From positions 620,001-684,000 of the forward strand of contig JAHNUO010000006.1 of NCBI GenBank assembly GCA_019787685.1: 64,000 bases of DNA, read 5' to 3'. The DNA is from Chiua virens (Eukaryota; Basidiomycota; Agaricomycetes; Boletales; Boletaceae). Numbering within the stretch: position 1 is the stretch's first letter; each line of letters starts with the position of its first letter. The notes beneath the pieces are model-generated. The model was not told the origin of the DNA. It did no database searches and saw only the letters and a program-made list of their open reading frames with translations. A program made the position numbers and the translations under genes. Below, piece by piece: positions 10,276 to 22,017 of this stretch.

Positions 10276-13200
10276 TTAGAAATACAAGCTTGCAGCGAAA
10301 ACAACTAGAATCGATCATGATTAACTAGGGCCACAGACAGTGCATGGGAAACCAACGTACTGTCCCTTTTGATTTTAATTTGCGCCTCCTCCATCTTCTT
10401 GAATAGTTCGGTATCGCCAATAACCCGTGCGGCATCCCGCACCTCCCGACAGGTTTCATCCAAACGTGTAATGACCCTGACGATTGTCCCTTCCGCCACG
10501 TCAGTCAGCAAGGCAATTTGGTCAAATGGCTTGACGAAAGGCGTTAAACGTGGCAGGGTCCGCACAAAAAAATTACTCACCATTCCCTTCGCCCATTCAT
10601 ACACCACTTCCACTAGTCCTGTTTTAAGAGTAGACCTAAATCCCTCCGCAGCCACTTTATTTCGATCTTGGATACGTCCCACCCGATCCGTAATCACAGC
10701 AATTGTTGCCAAACCTTCTTGTATCCTGGGAGGTATGTCAGGTTCTACATCCGTCTTTTCTTGAAAGACAAAACAGGAGAGAAGTGCCACCACTTCTTCA
10801 GGGTCGTAGTTGGCGAGCGTGTTCTCAAGGATCAATTCAGTAAGAACAAGTTCATTGACCGAGTTAATCTGTTAGGTATCGGTCAATATCGCTTAACGTG
10901 CGGAGAAAGAAGAAAAAGACCTCGCAGGCAACTCGCCCTTTGAGTTGAACGGTCTGATTTTCATTGATAAACTTGAGTTCCTTGAGAACTTGGATTCTCT
11001 GCTCGTATTCCGGGACTGAGTTCCAAGTTCTGCTCTGAGATTGCATCCTTTAGACCGGCTATCTTTGATCGTAACACCTTGTGTCCGTGAAGACGGACAT
11101 ACTGTTGAGTTAATGAATGATTGGATCGGAGACAAGACAGGTTATCTGGACTCGCATGGTCATCAAAGTCCTCGCACAGAGTGCACTCGAATGTCTGGAA
11201 GCTCTTGACAATCTCGTTCCTAGCCCGAAGGGTCTCCTGGAATTCGAGGGTGCGAATGCGACTCCAGTCTATCTCCAATAGCGTTCTTGCTGTAGCCCAT
11301 TCATTAACTATGGCTTCCAGGGCAGACGTTACCTCAAGAATAGGAGCTCTTTTGTGGTCTTCCACGATAGCGAAAGCATCGACCTACACACGACGTCATG
11401 AATATCAACATCTAATTCGAGGTAATACCTTACCTTCACAGATCTGTTTGTGATGAAAGAGATGCTGCCCAAGTTAACGCTTGTGACTTCATAGGTTGAT
11501 TGATCCGGTTTCAGCGCTGAAGGGTCAGGGGGCCACCTTGGGGAGACTATAGTCCCGTCAATATCTGTAAGTTGTGAAACGTGAGTCGGATTTACCACGC
11601 AACAGGGGTGGGCATACCTGGTTTGCTGCCCTTCATTCTCCGATCCACGAGAGCGAGGACGAAGTACCTCCGTTCACTTCCTGGCTCCCGGAGATCGGAT
11701 TTCAGCAACACTGCTGCATGAAAAGGATAAAAGTGCTGGCAGGACTATGATCACTGATTCTACCCGCTTCTGAATCGTGCTTACCGAGTTCCTCAAAATG
11801 ATTATCCGACCAGTCCCGAGGATATTCTGATTGGAAGCAACACTGACGGCCATCGTGAAAAGGCGTCTATTATGCTTTACCACTGCACTCTGAGCATCGT
11901 AATAGTATTCGATATCTCTGGAGCAAATGTCACATCGCAATTCCGGCATTGACAGGAGACTTCTTTCGTGCTGCGAGAAATTCGCTATTTGAACCAGGGA
12001 GGAATCGCGCTACGTACCTCTGCGACTGCTTTCTGCTGATCCGGTAGGAGGCGCTGAGAAGCATTCTCCGAAAAACTACGTTTGATCATCTCCTCCACCC
12101 GGAGTGCCTCAACCCGTAGGAGATTGAGAATCATATTGTAAGTGAGGCGGAACTGCGACTGAAGTTTTGCTGGGGTTCCCAGAATCATGGTGTTCAGCGT
12201 CGTTTGCTAAACGACATGGTAATCAGCACACGGATGAGTAAATAACCGGATCTCGTACTTCAGGCAGCTCCTCGCCTGCGACGACGATGACAGTTCCAGT
12301 AGTGTCTAAACCACGACGTCCAGCACGCCCAGCCATTTGTGTATACTCCCCGGGTAGAATATCCCGGAACGAGCGACCATCGTGCTTGCGAATGTTTGAG
12401 AAAACCACGCATCTGGCAGGCATATTGACGCCCTGCGACCGTCTGCCAGGTCAGATATCGCAGAAACTCCGAGTCGCTCCTTACCATAGCAAATGTTTCA
12501 GTTGCAAATAAAATTTTCACCAATCCCCGGGCAAATAACATCTCGACTACCTGATACGGATGGATTAGTGGTTGCGAAACCCGGGAAATTAGCGAGCTAC
12601 TTCTTTGACGATTGGCAACAGCCCTCCGTGGTGCACTCCAATACCACGAGAAAGGAGGTCGCGCATCTTGCTTATCTGTGGTAGTTTCTTGTCCGATCCT
12701 GAAAACAAGTTCAACGTATGCAGCATTGACTTTGTCAAACTAACCCTTGAGACGTGACAGTGCCTTTTCCATTGCAACGTGGACCTCACTCTTCTCAACC
12801 GAGTTACAGAGATCAGCATTTGTCAAGGTGGCTGCGTTCTCCTCGCATTTCTTCTTCGAAAAGGTGAAGACGACAACCGGCAAGAGACCCTTCTTTTGCA
12901 AGTGGCCGAGGAGATGAACATAAATATTTTTGTCAGCGCCAGTGTGGATTGTACGGCCAGACCCGCCACCTCGGCCTCGAGGTGCAGATCCACTGGGAGT
13001 GGAACCTCTCTGACCACCACGTGCAGGGGCAGCCCCTCGTTGCCCTCGTCGTGCTGCGCCGCGTGCACCAACCCTCTGAACTGGAGGTGCACCAGCCGCT
13101 TCCCGTTCCTTGTCCTGCTTCCTCTTCAATGCTTCACCTGCTTCTTTGTATCTAAAAACGATCGTGTGGGAAATCACGCCTACTGTGACAAGGAAACAAT

Positions 13201-15067
13201 TACCCTTCAGTAACAAATCTTCGTTGGGCATTCACGATCTTGAACATGTCTCTGCCAGCATACAAATAATGTTCCAGAGGGACCGGGCGTTGTGCTGTCG
13301 AAATGACGTAGATGTCCTTCTTTTTGGTACGCCTACGATCTGTGAGGCCCGCCCTCTGCAGAGAACGCTGGTAACATACCCGACCCAATCAGCAAATTCC
13401 TTGGTATTCGGCACTGTCGCAGAAAGGAGGATAATGCTAATATGATCAGGTAGCATGATGATAACTTCTTCCCAAACGACACCTCGCTGAGAAATTAATT
13501 TGATCAATAGGACGCCACTGCAACGCGGATGGGATAGATCACCTCCGCGTCATTAACGTAGTGCACCTCATCGAATATTACAAACTCCACATCACGGATG
13601 AGATCCGCTCCTTTATAGAGCATGCTGCGTAGAATCTCCGTCGTCATGACCAAGCAGCTTGCTTCTGGATTGATTTGTACGTCGCCAGTCAAAATTCCAA
13701 CCGAAGAGGAGGAGAATGTTTGCTTGAAGTCACGGAACTTCTGATTAGAGAGTGCTTTAATGGGTGACGTATATATGGCTCTGCATCGATCGGGCTCGTA
13801 GACGGAAATGCGAAACGCGTTGTTCGGGCATACCTAGTCATGTGCTTCTCGGCGAGGGCGATTGCATACTCGGCAACCACGGTCTTCCCAGCGGACGTAT
13901 GCGCAGCTACGAAGACAGAATCACCCACCTCCAGGTGATACACCGCTTCCTTCTGGAAAGTATCCAGCTCGAAAGGGTACTTGGAGAACGGTATCGGTCA
14001 ATGCTGCAATCCCCGCAACTCTCTTGACAAACCTTATGCGCCATTGCTGGAACAAGTTCACGGAAGTTGGTCATTGGTTTGTTAATATCCACCACATGTG
14101 CCCAATCGCGCTTGACGATTTTGGGACGCTGAGTGCGGCGCGTCTTCGTCGGTCGTAAATGCGATCTCTGTACCGTAATGTCAACAACATCCAGATGCCT
14201 CAAGCGCAAGTCTCACAGTAGTCGGCAAGAGTTCGTCCAATTCTCCAAGGCCACCATCGCGTAGATCGACTTCCGGTTCTTGTTCGTTTGTGAGATGACT
14301 TTCCTTGTCCTGAGAAGTTTGATGGTTAACCAGGCATCGCATAACAACTTATCACCAAGAAGTACCAATTCCTCATTTGCAGACGCGAGAGATTCATCAA
14401 GAGCCGCGAGGGCTTCGTCCTCAGGCTCCTCTCCTGGAAGTCGAAGGCCCCTTGAGAAGCCTGGAGGAGTGGTCCTCAGTCCTTTCACTGGTTCCGATGC
14501 GCCGATATGAGCAGAGGAAAATAATACTTCATCAAGACCCCCTGGTTGGAAGGGAACATAACCCGACTTTCCCCTCACAAAGGCACCGACAGCTCCTGGT
14601 GCACGGTCCATTGAGGTTGATGTTAAGGCCGTCGCGACACGAGGATTTGATGTCTGGGCTCGTTAGATCTTATTTCTTAAAGCCATGGGTAGTTGAAATA
14701 TGCACCTCCACATAACCTGTTACCCGTCCATCTAGCCCTGCACGGATAAAGCTCAAAGTTGTGGGCGGCGGAGCGGGCTCAAAGGAAAGTAAGGAGGGTA
14801 TGTGAGGTTCAGTTTTCCAGCGTCTACATCGAAATAGATGAATCGAACGAATTCCGAGGCGAGAGATCCATACATCTGATACGTGGATAACCAGTGATCC
14901 GGGAGTGTATTTGGAGGTGATAAGAGCTTTGCATCGATTTCCTGGTGAACTTGCTCTCGAGATGGGATGACCCCCAGGCCGATCTCTTCTAACAATGTTT
15001 CTGCATCGTCAGGAATAGGGTCAAGTATTTGTTGAATGATTGAGCCTAGTTCTCTCGGGCGTGTCAT
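10276..15067 (-). CDS. SKI2: SKI2, DExH RNA helicase of the cytoplasmic Ski complex (one frame break)
   Basis: Twenty-two exons on the minus strand, first 14828..15067 and last 10276..10304; nearly all introns 40-56 bp and phase-checked. Ski2 feeds mRNA 3'-5' into the exosome with Ski3 and Ski8. Seen in order: [14 protein letters not shown] Q motif ([17 protein letters not shown]), Walker [13 protein letters not shown] box in [19 protein letters not shown], an Arg/Gly-rich insertion (residues about 560-620), [28 protein letters not shown], the arch and the C-terminal end [12 protein letters not shown], split by an intron. Length about 1,260 aa, normal for Ski2. Exon 10921..11101 carries one extra base near 11011-11020, between NLEL and PEYEQRI, which breaks the frame. 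Intron 11102..11155 uses a GC donor. Gap to RFC4 upstream is 147 bp, same strand. Confidence 0.95.
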
Positions 15068-15213
15068 GATCCTGTGCACTTTACACGCAACAGATTGAGA
15101 ATTGAGTTGGGCAACTGACTTCAAGAGAACATGAACATGTGGCTGTGTCACAGTGCTAATCACTATTGAGATAAGTACAAGAACCAACTACGCGGTAGCA
15201 CGGACGGATATCC

Positions 15214-16641
15214 TTATAACTGGAAGAGCTCAGGTTTCATGTTCTGTTTATCACATTAGCAATGTTCGTAACGACGAGTGGCGAGACATACGAGCTTGCA
15301 CAACCGAGCCAGAAGGCCACCGAGCTGAATAACAGTCCCAACGCCTTCGAGTATTCGCATGTGTGTAAAGCCAATTTCCTGAAACATGTGAGTGACATGA
15401 ACATATCCTGAAAGACAACTCATACTTTGATGTATTCCAGTTTAGTGTACTCCGGTAGCCTGGCGAAAAGAATTAGCCATGGCTCCTCTAGTCAGTATCT
15501 GGATATACTCGTCGAAAGTTTTCGTGACTCTGAATATCGTGACGACAATGTCCACCGCGCTGTATCCTTGTTCCCAGAGCCCATTCATTCTTTCCATTGC
15601 ATCGTCGATGTCGCCCTTGATGCACGCGCGAAGGATACTTTGGACTACCACCGGATGCGGCTGGTCGCAAACTTTGAACACATTCTCGCCCGACACAAAT
15701 CCAAAGCCGGAATGTGTAGACTGCAAGTTGTTGATGGCTTGTCGCATATCGCCCTCACTCGTGAATATGAGTGCAGTTAGCCCATCATCGTTATATTCGA
15801 CCTGCTTGTAGTGAGTAGATTCTCGCACCAGAATAGGGTCCAGGATACCTTTTCCATCTCACATATCTCCAGCAGACGTTTCAGTATTTCAGTATCTCTT
15901 AGCTTGGCGTAACGTAGGATGGCACAACGACTTTGTATAGGGCTCTATGATTTTGCTGGACATGTTGCAGGCCAGACAGAAACGCGTAGTGTTGGAGTAT
16001 ATCTCCATTGTTCTGCGCAGAGCCTGCTGTGCACCTGCTGTCATACTAGAATCGAGGTCAGCTACGCCCTCTGATAATGATCTGGCTAACCTATCGGCTT
16101 CGTCAAGTATTACAATTTTGTGTCGTCCGTGCGGGAGAGGTGACTTTTTTTTGCGCGAACGCTTTTATTTTGTTCCGCACAACATCAATGCCTCTTCAAA
16201 CCAAGGTATAAGGCCTTGCCAAAGATTTAAAGAAAAAATTAAATACCGACCTTTCGTCCGATGCATTCAACTCCAATACCCCTTCTTTATATGCGTCCCC
16301 AAGGAGCTGGTGCGCCAGACAATGTATACTCGTTGTCTTACCGATACCCGGAAGACCCTGTCGGAAGGTGTCACAACGTACAATTCGGGCAGAAAGTAAA
16401 TAATATTACCGAAATAATGATATGCGGGCAGTTTCCGTCCCTTGCTATCACCTTCAGGCGCTCGATCGTGTCGACATTGCCGACGACATCGTCCAATTTC
16501 TGTGGCCTATACTTTTCGACCCTGCGCAAGGATGTAGGTGTTTTCATGCAGAATATGTGAACACACGAACCAAGGTAGTTCGTACGCAGTCGTGCCTGTA
16601 CCATTCGCAGGTGCTTTGCCTTTTGCCGACGATGAGGCCAT
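15214..16641 (-). CDS. RFC4: Replication factor C small subunit, yeast Rfc4 / human RFC2 type (two frame breaks)
   Basis: Nine exons: 16571..16641, 16410..16521, 16251..16357, 16091..16193, 15849..16045, 15509..15801, 15426..15459, 15292..15378, 15214..15243. The subunit is an AAA+ ATPase of the clamp loader that places PCNA on DNA. Visible: ELPWVEKYRPQ at the N-terminus, Walker [27 protein letters not shown], Walker B VILDEAD, the SRC arginine-finger motif in [27 protein letters not shown], and the C-terminal [12 protein letters not shown]. About 350 aa. Two exons each hold one base too many: at 16138 (between VT and LPHGR) and at 15939 (between IIEP and IQSRC). Read literally the protein is truncated; see findings. 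All splice phases agree once these bases are skipped. Divergent promoter (200 bp) with the SerRS gene. Confidence 0.93.
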
Positions 16642-16841
16642 TGCAATGGAAAGAGTCCCATTGACGCGACGTGTGACACGACCATGAGCGTGACAACCGT
16701 GACGTTCCGCGTTTTTGGGAGGCAAAGTGAAGTTGGCGGTATGACTTCAATACTCGTCCGTATCTGCCAGCATCGCGTCTTGTGTCACCCAGGTACACCA
16801 CACGGTTCTGCAATTCTTACTCCCCCGAAAACTGAAATCTT

Positions 16842-18318
16842 ATGACAGCAACCACGACCAAGCGATTCGCTTCAAAGACTGTTGCCAATGCTTCGCCGAG
16901 CACCGCTGTCCTTCCCAAACCTCGGCTTGACTATCGAAATATTTCGGAGTCAATAATTTACAAGTCACATAATGCCTTCAATCGGAAATCACCCCTGCCG
17001 ATCGGTGCGCTGCAGTCTATAGCTCACTCCTATGCAGAGCAAAAGGAACTTTCTGGCCGACTCGACTTCAAACGGCACACGCAATCTGTTCTGGGAGATC
17101 GTATCCGTTTAACCAAAGACCCGTCGGAAAAGCGAGCCGTGGTCACCGAGGCTAAAGAATTGAAAGCCGAAATCGCTCTGTTAGAAGAGAAATTAGCTGC
17201 CGTGGAGGAGAAGCTCTTAGAACTCGCACTGCATTTGCCAAACGATACACATCCAGAAGTTCCCATCGGCCCCGAGGACGCCGCTGTTGTTCTGTCTACT
17301 CATGGTCCTCCTGCCACCGCCCCCAGCACGGAACGTGATCACGTTGCTATTGGCCGCGCGCTGGGGTTGTTCAACTTTGAGGATGCCGCCATTGTGACCG
17401 GGTCCTCATGGTACTACTTGCTCAAAGAAGCTGCTCTGCTTGAGAACGCTCTCACAAATTATGCTATATCTGTTGCACTGAAGCATGGCTTCCAGTTCAC
17501 AATGACTCCTGACGTAGTTCGTGCAGATGTGGCCCTACGCTGTGGGTTCCAACCCAGAGACTATAACTCCGACCATCCTGCTTCTCAAATGTATCATATC
17601 GCGGACTCATCTCCTGAGCTTGTGCTATCAGGTACAGCCGAGATTCCTCTTGCTGGAATGTTCGCCAACAAGACATTTGCCGAGAATACCTTGCCTGCGA
17701 AGGTGGTCGGGCTCGGTCGCTCATTTAGAGCCGAAGCTGGTTCTCGCGGTACTGATACTCGTGGCCTGTACCGTGTCCATCAATTCTCAAAGATTGAACT
17801 TTTCGTTGTATGCGAGGAGGACTCAAGTGCGGAGCACCTGGAAGAAATACGAAACGTCCAGATAGAGATATTCGAGGGGCTGAACTTTCCATTCGGTAAG
17901 ACTGCCAAGTAGAACCCAAGGGCAGTTGTTCACGTCCACTATTTGCGTTTCTCTCAGTGTTTTGGATATGCCAACAGAGGAACTCGGAGCAAGTGCGTAC
18001 AGGAAATACGACATTGAAGCGTGGATGCCTGGGAGAGGGGGTTGGGGCGAAATTTCTTCGGCTTCGAATTGCACAGACTATCAGGCGCGACGGCTTCACA
18101 TTCGGTATCGACGGCGTTCTACACCATCCAGTCACACGCATGGTCATATCCCCTTCGCACACACCCTGAATGGCACTGCAGCTGCCATTCCGCGACTGAT
18201 CGTCGCTTTGCTAGAGAACGGAACACGATTCGATGAAAAAGGGATACCATCCGGTCTTGACCTCCCCACAATCCTCCGGCCGTTCTGGTTAGGAACCTCA
18301 GACATTAGATGGGTCTGA
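16842..18318 (+). CDS. Seryl-tRNA synthetase, organellar/bacterial type
   Basis: Exons 16842..17895 and 17958..18318 (intron 62 bp), about 471 aa. It charges tRNA-Ser; the bacterial-type sequence and a basic, Ser/Thr-rich N-terminus suggest the mitochondrial enzyme (Dia4-like). The N-terminal long coiled-coil arm runs from residue 60 to 140. Class II core: motif 2 with GLGRSFRAEAG and GLYRVHQF, then LDMPTEELGASAYRKYDIE, GEISSASNCTDYQARR, and motif 3 in HTLNGTAAAIPRL. At the splice junction the frame is one base short: family members read FRVLDMP and here the Arg codon would need one more C before GTAAG. Use of the next AG (17984) would restore frame but delete about seven conserved residues. 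Identity is firm. Confidence 0.92.
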
Positions 18319-20330
18319 CCCCCTTGGCGATGACAACTGCGCTGTATGGACAAAAATCTTGACGGTTGGGATGCAATGTAATGAGCAATGCGTTAACCGA
18401 AATCATTCTATATCCTATCGTCGGATGAATCATGAATCGCTGCACTAAACGGGGCACTTTGTTTGATTAGCGATGCGGGCAGTCTTCTTAGAGGTAGAAG
18501 GATACTTACACCTACTCCCTGAGGGATGGTGTGTCTTTGCTGAATTGCCTTCTTTCCGCGCAGTTCTCTATCCAAGTTCTAAACGTTCTACTGATACACA
18601 TACTTCAACCTAGGCGGAGCCACTGTGGTACACTACCTAAGATCGATCGGACACGTACCTCTCTTGCGAGCACGTAGTTATCCCACAGCTTACTTATGGG
18701 AATGAGTGAACGTCGAACTTACCTCCTCGGGATAATTTCTGGTGAATTCGGCCTGTAATTCGGATTAATTTTATTCTACGACCCACTGACGCGGGAAGTC
18801 GTCAGATGTTTCTACCGATCGTGACTCGAAGAACGTATGTCAACTGCGAGTAGACTAGGAGACCAGGAACAACAGATGCCAATTACTCGACGCGTGTTTA
18901 ATGTGTCGACAACATCAGGTTAGTTACCTGTTTCAATCCAGCCTCGGGTTCTACGACGCGAATAGAAAACTACTTAAGGTAAAGAGATGATTAAAGATTA
19001 ACTAGAACGGTGCTCGGTGCCTTGTGTCGTATGCATTTATAAAGTTACAACAGAGACGACAGAGATTAAGGATTCCAGGGGCAGCAGATTGCTCAGACCC
19101 AAAGAGAGGCTGAAGATCAGGTACGGAATCCACTTACAGATAATGCAGCAGTATGCGAGTCGGCACTTGGAACATGAAACCTAGGTCACCATTCATATAT
19201 GTCTTGAAGGATCGTGTTTTCCTCGACGTGCTGATCCAACCTGTCTCGAAAGGCCGATGATGCGACTCGGACGCGTGAAGCACACAAGCTTGACGGATCA
19301 GTATGAGAGATTCGACATAGAAAAAAAGACAATCACTTCTCCTAGGATGTTGGTGGCGATGTATGTTGGAAGTATGCTCGCACGACAATATCGGATCGCA
19401 ACGGTGTTATGTAAAATTCGGTTATCCAGGCCGAAGTTGAAGCGTGGAGTGGGGTGCAGTTCACAATTGGAATATTGATCAGTGTCTACGAGTACTGGTA
19501 CTGAGTAGGTATTTCGACTTCCACTTTTGCGAACGAGTCCGTCACGCCCCATTGAGGAACGTTCACGTGAAGATAAAAGTCAGGGGAAATAGGAATCGCT
19601 ATCATACGCTGTGTAAATAGGCTGTGTGAGAAACTCGCCTTGATTCAAGGATAACGCTACGGAGGCCGAGAATTCGAGATCCTGCATTTCGGTGTAGCCG
19701 GTACACGGAAGAAGACCCAACTGCGGCCGCTGACAATACATTACAAGCTATTGGAACACAGCGCATCGCCACTGCCGGGCTGCGTAACCGGTATACCTAC
19801 GGAAACGAAGCCTTCAGGTAAACATCCTCGAGCATCTATTACATTTCGTATCCATCATGATCGTGCCTACTTTTCGTGTTCGAGAGACGAGTGTTGGAGG
19901 GATTACAAATCTACGAATTTACATAAGAGCTTCAGGTGGACAGACACATCACGTCCTATCAACTCAGGCTGTGATTCATGAATATTAATGTTGGTGGACA
20001 GCCTGTGACTAAATGTGTTCTTGAGGACTCTTCTGTGGTGTGACGTTGTCATACCCTACAAAGGATGATGTGTCAGTCACTGCGGTGAGTGGGACAGAAC
20101 ACACAAGTGGTGTGCTATGGATGGCACAATGGAACTGAGGTGTATATTTACCATATAATTCAGGTCCATAGACCCATTCCCGTTATCATCGTGGACTCAT
20201 CGTTGTATTTTTTTTGTAGTCCACAGCAGGTTCAATTCATGGTGATTATCGTACAATTCAAACTCCGCATTATTCCGGCAGACTCTTTTATTCCCACGGA
20301 TGCGCCAGCGTTGTTTCTCTCCCAAAGTCC
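18319..20330. other. Long intergenic stretch, no gene seen
   Basis: Two kilobases with only short, scattered open frames on both strands, no recognisable protein motif, no tRNA-like fold that I could find and no evident repeat. It separates SerRS from CK1 and probably includes the CK1 control region. It stands out because the neighbouring 18 kb are tightly packed. Confidence 0.5.
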
Positions 20331-20750
20331 TCCTCTTCCCTTTCTTCCTCGTATTCTCTATCCCTCTTATAAGCCTCCCTCTTCAGCCCTTCCTCTATCC
20401 CTCAGCGTCCCCTTCTCTGTGAGTCTTTCTTTCACTTCTTCTCCCTTGTCGTTGCCACAGCATCCAACCTTCTGAGCGTCTCGAGGGTACCACGTCCACC
20501 CAGCTCTTGGAGTTACCCTAAACGCAACCCTCCTTGTCGACGAGTACCGTCAAGATTCTCCCTTTTTTTTTCTCTTATTATTGAGCTGCCTGGACCTGTT
20601 CTCCCTTATTGGGACGTCATCCTCCCTCAGTTGTATCCTGTCAGCCTCGTTCCCCTCCGCACCGCTTTCTGCTCTCTGTCATCAACCCTTCTGATCTGAT
20701 CCGTTTTGCTGACTATTGCCTCTCCATCTAGTGAACCCTTATATCTACCC
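20331..20750 (+). promoter_or_regulatory. Pyrimidine-rich leader of the CK1 gene
   Basis: About 400 bp of strongly C/T-rich sequence (runs of CTTCC, TCCCTC, TTTTTTTTTCTC) immediately upstream of the CK1 ATG. Such CT blocks mark core promoters and leaders of strongly expressed fungal genes. No TATA box at a suitable distance was seen. An intron in the leader is possible but cannot be proved here. Confidence 0.4.
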
Positions 20751-22017
20751 ATGACAGAAGCTCCCGCTCACAGACTAGACCTTCGAGTCGGTGGCAAGTA
20801 CCGTCTGGGGAAAAAGATCGGCTCTGGTTCCTTTGGTGCGTGCCTCACTCTTTGTCTGTTTACTTGTCCTTCTGACTGCCGAATAGGTGACATCTACCTT
20901 GGCATTAACATCATCTCCGGTGAAGAAGTTGCCATCAAGCTAGAGTCAGTCAAGGCCAAGCACCCCCAGCTCGAGTACGAGTCCAAGGTTTACAAGACTC
21001 TTGCTGGTGGTGTCGGTGTACCTTTCGTCAGATGGTTTGGAACCGAATGCGACTACAACGCAATGGTCCTCGACCTCCTTGGCCCCTCTCTTGAAGACCT
21101 TTTCAACTTTTGTAACCGCAAGTTCACTTTGAAAACGGTTCTACTCCTTGCTGACCAGCTAGTACGTTCATCCATCCTCGCTTGCGAGCTCGAATTCATT
21201 CACAATGCAGATCTCCCGCATCGAGTACATTCACTCTCGCAACTTCATTCACCGTGACATCAAGCCAGACAACTTCTTGATGGGTATTGGGAAGCGAGGT
21301 AACCAAGTCAATGTAATCGATTTCGGCTTGGCGAAGAAGTTCCGTGACCCCAAGACCCATCTCCATATTCCTTACAGAGAGAACAAGAACCTTACTGGTA
21401 CTGCTCGCTACACGTCCATCAATACTCATTTGGGTGTCGAACAAGCCCGTCGAGATGACTTGGAATCGCTTGCTTATGTACTTATGTACTTCCTTCGCGG
21501 TGCTCTCCCCTGGCAGGGACTCAAGGCCGCGACAAAGAAGCAAAAGTACGACCGCATCATGGAGAAGAAGATGACCACGCCTACGGACCTTCTTTGCCGT
21601 GGGTTCCCCAATGAGTTTGGCATCTTCCTCAACTACACGCGCGCCTTGCGTTTCGATGACAAGCCAGATTACTCCTACCTCCGCAAGCTCTTCCGGGATC
21701 TCTTTGTCCGTGAGGGCTTCCAGTATGATTACGTCTTTGATTGGAGTGTCCAGCGGGGTGCTCCTGAAGATGGCAGCACTGGTGCAAGCCAGAAGGCCAC
21801 TGCTGGCAGGCGCAAAGTAGTTCAAGAGGAAGAAGAGCATCGCGCGAGTGATAGGATGTAGGTGCCTCACAACGTTTCTTTTTTCACCTCTTTCCATGAA
21901 GCTGAGATTTATTGATACAGGCTTCGTTCCCACACCCGCCAGCAGCAAGCTAATGCTCCTGGTGCGGTAGGGCAGCAACGTGGCACCACTCGTGGTAGAG
22001 AAGGTGATATCTGGTAA
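20751..22017 (+). CDS. Casein kinase 1, HRR25/hhp1 (CK1 delta/epsilon) type
   Basis: Four exons: 20751..20835, 20887..21161, 21211..21857, 21921..22017; all phases agree, 367 aa. Ser/Thr kinase with roles in DNA repair, meiosis, vesicle traffic and clock control in fungi. Seen: GSGSFGDIYLG glycine loop split by intron 1, VAIKLE lysine, HRDIKPDNF catalytic loop, DFGLAKK, the CK1-specific [17 protein letters not shown] segment, and a basic tail ending GREGDIW. The last intron donor follows AGGAT at 21857, which avoids an immediate in-frame TAG. The C-terminal tail is short (about 75 residues) and lacks the C-terminal CC prenylation site of Yck1-type kinases, which supports the HRR25 branch. A large antisense open frame covers this gene and is a shadow. 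Confidence 0.96.

Noticed and set aside
11714..11784. Apparent frame break at the SKI2 exon junction near 11713
   Set aside because: Using the earlier acceptor CATAG (exon starts at 11744) restores phase, gives a 40 bp intron and adds a His-Phe-containing segment before AVLLKSD like that I recall from relatives, so no break exists.
16145..16152. A8 run in RFC4 as the cause of its first frame break, by transcript slippage
   Set aside because: Removing an A gives KKSPLPHGR, whereas removing the base at 16138 gives the family sequence KKVTLPHGR, so the run is not the better explanation.
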